Below are positions 59,031 to 64,000 of a stretch of 64,000 bases of DNA, piece after piece. The first letter of the stretch is position 1, and each line of letters begins with the position of its first letter. Origin of the DNA: Chionis minor (taxonomy: Eukaryota > Chordata > Aves > Charadriiformes > Chionididae); the NCBI GenBank assembly GCA_013398295.1, contig VZSF01002066.1, positions 352,693 to 416,692 on the forward strand, given 5' to 3'. The notes beneath the pieces are model-generated. The model did not search any database. It had not been told where the DNA came from and saw only the letters and a list, made by a program, of their open reading frames with translations. The translations under genes were made by a program, and so were the position numbers.

Positions 59031-62000
59031 CGATGCCTTACATCTGGCTTTCAGCCAACGTTCTGAATATTGTACATTGATCTTATCGCTGGAATCTAGC
59101 CACAAAAATGATTCCAGTTGTTTTTAATGGATTTCCTACAAAGACACTGGGAAACCCATTCCAAATAACATTCAGTCATTTGACACTTCGGTGTCTGCCT
59201 TGCACTAATGAACTGCTACATTTAATTCGGTCTTGTTAGGACACAGTGCCTCCTGAAACCTGAAGTTTAATAGAGACAAAGCAATTTCATTGGTGTAACC
59301 GTGAGCAGGAAGTTATCATCAATCTCATCTTCCTCAAGCATAGCTTACAAGGTCTTTCTAATCTGATCAGCTTTCTTGAACACAGTATGTTGATGACTTG
59401 CTTCAAGTCATTCATGTGGAGATATTATACCTACCACATATGATAAAACAATATAAGACAGATCAACTGCTTATAATCTAATTAGTTTGGTCTTTTCATT
59501 TACAGTTATGCCCTGAGTACAGCTGTGCAAAATTCACATAATTTGTTTCACAGAATTTTACACATTTTTCTTTTTGTTTTGTTTAGCTTTATAACTCCAA
59601 GATTTCAGCTTTATTTGCAGCTTCAGTGAAATTGCTAGTCCCACCTCCAAAGCATATGATTTTTTTTTTTCCAAGTCTAAACTATTTTCAGGGAGTAAAT
59701 GAATCCATTTAAAGTCAAAACTGAAAGTAAATTCTTTGCTACAAGTTTTCATTAGAAAATGCCAAGTGGTTCCAGTTTCACTGCAGATGTTACAGGTACT
59801 TTCAGTTGTGAGTGGATCTCATTGAAAACTGCAGGATCAGAGTTTTTCATGAGCTATCATGAGTTCAGAAATACCCATGCATTACGGAGTAAGAGACATT
59901 TCTCAAGTCTAGTATTCCAGCCTGTGATCAGTTCATCTATGGCACATTGGAGTAAAAGTAGGTTGTGTCCTTTTTTCCCTTTGGATTTAGGGATGTGAAA
60001 ACCCAAAAAAACCCCATTCAGATATAATTTGTGATTGTTTTTACTTGCATAGATCTTAGTCCAAAATCCTATCAATGCATGCCCATGTCTTCAGCTTGAA
60101 ATATGCAGAGTACCTGTGGGGGGACTCCGAGAAAGACACTCAGCTTCCTGCTCCGGATGCCTGTGGGAAAACACTTAGGGTAAATTTTAAAATACCTGTT
60201 ACAAAGATATTCCTTCATGGAAGACTCCAAATGTACAAATCCTTTTCAGCTGCTTTTGGGTTTCCACAAGCAAGTAGGTCCAGAAGAGAGAAGTACCAAA
60301 TTCTATCTGTTTGCACACAGGAAAATGTTGAAGTGCTCTTCTGTGTGATTTCTGTCATGAGCTAAATCTAATTCACTTCAGTCTGTTTAGTTTATACATT
60401 GATAGAAATAGAAAATACTATTATTTTTTAGTAAATCTCTTTATATGTAAATGAATGTCTGGAAGATAGGGCTTGAATTGCTTTCTAGAGTACATGAAGG
60501 ATGCATTTGTTCATCGTGTCTCCATACATCTTTGGCAGGGAATACTTTGGCTAAATTTAAAGGGTAATAAGAGGGTTGTAGCAGAAGAAATTGTTCTACT
60601 TACCCACTTTTAAACCTGAAATCTATTTTACAATCCATGTATTTATATCTGATGCCTGAATAGCACACCTTGTATTACACTTACCCTTCCTTGAAGTGAA
60701 TGCTTTGAAAATAATATATTGGCAAATAGTTTACCTTTTTTTTCCTTCCCTTTTACCTTGTACTCCCTGTACTCTCTAGCTGTTCAGTGTGTAAGAAGCA
60801 GAACTAGAGTATTGCCAAGACTTCTGTAAACAATGGCTATTGCTTTTGGTTTAATTTCTTAGGAAAGTGGGAACTAATTTTTAAAATAGATATTACAGTC
60901 AGAGGGTGACACCAATATTAAGATACGGAGATTTAAGACCCCCAAATTACAATGCTTTTACTATTTTTTTTAAATGTATTAGTACTGGTGGTAGATTGTA
61001 TTAACATTGTCAATGTAATTTATTTAAGATTTGTCCAACATTTGCTTTAGCTGTTAACATCAGAATAGGATGTGTAGATTTTATTTACATTAATAATACG
61101 TTCAACCTAGTTGTTGTTGCAATGTATTGATTTGCTTTCTGGAGCTTACTTGGATTGCTGGAAGGAGACTGTTTTTTTTTTTTCTTTTTCATGGCCTTAG
61201 CTATGTTGACGATTTTACGGTGACTCCTAATCCAACAGTGGGCTGAACGAGTATCCACTTATTCATTTATTCAAGTTTTATATCCTACTTGTTGTCTTTT
61301 TTTTTGTGGTAATTTGTCGAAAGCTTGCAGTTAGGTTGTACGTAACCTTTAATTCAGCTATTGTTAGCACTTTTGTTTGCCAGTAAAGGGTTCTGAACTT
61401 TTCAGTAGGACGCATACTCCTAATAGGGAAACTTAATTATTCCCCAAGTACTTCAGAGCTCTCATTGACATCTGAGTTATACACACTTCACAGGTACCAC
61501 ATAACCTTCAGCGCCCAGTCAACAGGCCACGGTGTACTTCACAGGCTAGAAAGAGCAGATTTTTTGATATTATTAGCATTATTATGGCTACAAGGACATT
61601 TTAAGAGAATCTTTATATGCTAAACTTGCTTTTCTCCCTCTCTTTCCCTTTTGCTGTTTCTCTGTGTTTCAATTGCCTGTTTTATTCATGCCATTGAGTC
61701 ACATCAGGGTAAATTAATCATGTCGCTTTTAGTTTAAATAATAAAGGGCAGCTACTTATCCTCTCCTAGTACATTTGGTAGCGGACTAATTTTAATCCCG
61801 TGGCTGCATTCAGTAAGCAATTTCGTTTTCCAAATTGAAACGGGGTATGCCCGTGTGTGCAAGAATATAATTCCAGAAGTTTTGGGCTGCCCGGGTCAGG
61901 ACACAGCTGACTAATGGAAAGGTATCTGCTGTGCAGCGCGCTCCCGTATATCCGTGTGCGTATATCTGTGAGCTTTGCTCTGCCCACTCAGTACTGGCAA

Positions 62001-62359
62001 ACATTTTTACAGCTATGGGCAAGACTTTCCAGCGTGTATGGCTCCCCGTTTCAAATGGGTAGGCTCAGGCTGCAGGTTTCTGTTATCTGACCCTTTTTCA
62101 TTGCAGATGCCTTTTGTTTCATTGTGCGAGAGGCTGCTCCAAATCCCTTTGAACTTTAGTGCTGTCATGGACTGGGATGGGACAAGGCTGGAACGACATT
62201 CAGCAATTGAAAACCTGCAAACTAATGCAAAGTTTTTTTGGGGAAAAAGAAAAAAAAATAATAAAAAATGCAGGCAGCCAGTGGGATTTTTCTGCACACG
62301 TTGGGACCGCTTTATTTGGACTGAAGTACAGTATGAATTGAAAGTGAAACTACTGTCCT

Positions 62360-62830
62360 TTTGATTAACTCCATCCAGGCTCTCTTATTTTGAAATCAAA
62401 CTACTACCGAGATGAGCCTTTAGACAAATGTTGACCCATTGTGTGGCTATTTAACCCCCTCCCCCAAACTCACTGTAGCTTCATAGCTTCAATTCAGCAA
62501 ATGGCTAATGAGATTGATAAAATGCTGAGGCAAAGCTGTGGTATTTTAATCAGTCTCCAAAGCTGTTTATTGGGAGTGTGCACTAGAACTGGAGAGACTG
62601 TTGATATTTTTAGAGCCAGTCAAAAACTGCAAGAAAAATGTCATGTCTATTTGCTTAGATTTTTAAATGAATTTATTTTGGCTGTACTTTCACTTCTTTT
62701 ATATGCCATGGAGAGTCACAGATTCTGGCTGGCTCTGCAGCAAGTTAACCTATTCGCTAATTGTCATCTTGCCATAGGAACCCATAAAGCCAAGTAACAA
62801 GCCTTCATGTCTGCAATTTATAAAGCTGTC
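62360..62830. promoter_or_regulatory. Possible conserved noncoding element
   Basis: Repeat-free block with no long homopolymers and several TAAT/ATTA cores (atggctaatgagattgataa near 62502, ttcgctaattgtc near 62753). One plus-strand frame stays open for 118 codons (62441-62797), which can happen by chance or hint at constraint. I do not recognise the translation, so I favour a noncoding element. Confidence 0.3.
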
Positions 62831-64000
62831 TAGAAGGTGCAGAGAGTTAAAATAAACTCCCATGCTGAAGTTCACAGCCTGTAACGCTTGCTGTGCCATG
62901 TACCTGTACCTGCTGCGTGAGATGGATCCCTGTGCTTTTCCCACTGGAAATCCAGCGGTGTGCATCCCACGGATCTTGGGTGGAGGATTACAACCACGGT
63001 GGCACAGGATAGGTTGATTTCTGGTTTTTGCTTTCACTGGCTTGAATAAATATGTGATTGAAGGTGCTGAGCTCCATCTGTGACTATACATCTGTAAAGC
63101 TGACGTTGGTATTTGGTTTCTTTCCTTCTTTACCGTATGTGCCCATTGCAAAGACGAGGAAAGGGAAGACTTTTTTCATCCTGTGCTTCTTGTCACAAGC
63201 CCTCTGTAAATATGTGTTTCACCTCATTTCAAAATATGGCCAGTCACAAAGAAGAGGAATATACTTTAGAAACCTGTTGTTTAATTCCCTTCTGTTTGAT
63301 TAGCATTGGAGCCACTAAATAAGTCACCTTTTGCATGAATTGACTTCAGCTGCCTGACAGCAGTTTGTACCTCAGCCTAGACACTCTTTTTATCGCAATT
63401 CATCCAAAGTTATTCACAGTAATGGGCAAGATTTTACTCAAAAAGGCCAGCATAATAACATGCCTGATCGTGCCCTCTCCAGCTCCTGAGAAAGGAAGGT
63501 TTTGGCTGAAAAACTGCAACGACCCTGCAGTTGTGGCCATAAAGCCCCGGTGAACCAGCAGCGTGTGTCCCCCGGATCATGCCCTTAGCCAGTGTTAGTG
63601 ACGCAAAAATGGTTAAATAGTCCATAATGTCTTACATTTGACATGTGTTGCTTTAGTCGTAGAGTCATACTCTGCATATCCTTCAAGTTTCGTAGCATAA
63701 AATAGAAATTTCTTTAAAGTGATTCCTACTGAGGATAAAATGTTAAAATTTGTTACCGCCCCCTTCACACTTTAAGAGATTCTTGGTCTTGATTAGGCTT
63801 TTTAGTGACTGTTGGTTTATAAAATTTGATCTGTAGGATTACAGAAGCCATCACTTCTGCTATTATGTTAGAAACCCATTTTATCTTGAGTTTATTAACA
63901 GAAGTTAATTTTGGGCTCAGTATGATTATATTTAGATGTGTAACCCAGTAAACAATTTTGGTCATTTCTTTCAAACATTCTTGAAAGTCTTTCAATTTCA

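Larger units (their letters stand above)
54940..64000. other. Noncoding stretch, no gene recognised
   Basis: Nine kilobases without a known transposon body or recognisable exon. It is AT-rich and unusually free of simple repeats, with two enhancer-like blocks listed separately. Open frames such as 58068-58391 plus, 62441-62797 plus and 62750-63151 minus have no domain I recognise. Confidence 0.5.

Noticed and set aside
1..64000. CRISPR arrays, operons, plasmid or phage genes, tRNA or rRNA genes
   Set aside because: No spaced direct repeats, no dense coding and no cloverleaf or rRNA sequence seen; repeats and composition are those of a bird nuclear genome.

Overview
The window looks like vertebrate nuclear DNA from a bird. 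Several pieces are 3' ends of CR1 LINEs, the dominant avian retrotransposon. There is one complete solo retroviral LTR of a type I associate with bird genomes, and three old MIR-type SINE fragments. The rest is AT-leaning single-copy-looking DNA with many poly-T and poly-A tracts. There is one ambiguous base (N at 18884). Bacterial signs (dense ORFs, operons, ribosome binding sites) are absent. The species cannot be fixed; a neoavian bird is my guess from the LTR.

I found no convincing protein-coding exon of a host gene. The longest open frames (196 codons at 14536-15126 minus, 172 codons at 11079-11597 plus, 148 codons at 9966-10412 minus, 251 codons at 42056-42811 plus) carry no domain I recognise. 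The 11079 and 42056 frames run through mobile-element DNA. The window is best read as intergenic or deep intronic sequence, possibly a regulatory gene desert.

Layout. 1-215: 3' part of a MIR-type SINE cut by the window edge. 216-8640: mostly unique, with a 30-bp perfect tandem duplication (3321-3380), a CpG-rich patch (5995-6330) and T-rich tracts. 8650-8845: MIR-type SINE, minus strand. 9002-9036: A35 tract. 11470-11584: CR1, minus. 13140-13300: small CpG cluster. 14282-14386: long, nearly perfect RNA-like hairpin. 17605-17765: MIR-type SINE head and core, plus. 22740-23140: AT-rich block dense in homeodomain-type sites. 26158-26478 and 32047-32286: CR1, plus. 33591-33702: CR1, minus. 41848-42984: solo LTR with intact 5-bp target duplication, probably minus sense. 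46880-47266: CR1, plus, with its end-of-ORF2 frame still open. 50980-51455: old CR1, minus. 54253-54938: longest CR1, plus, frameshifted. 56790-57190 and 62360-62830: enhancer-like blocks.

Nothing here works together as a gene system. The most interesting item not explained by known repeats is the hairpin at 14282-14386: two 31-nt arms with one mismatch and two pairs that are G:U only in a plus-strand transcript. No database search or folding program was run; all homology statements rest on recognition by eye.
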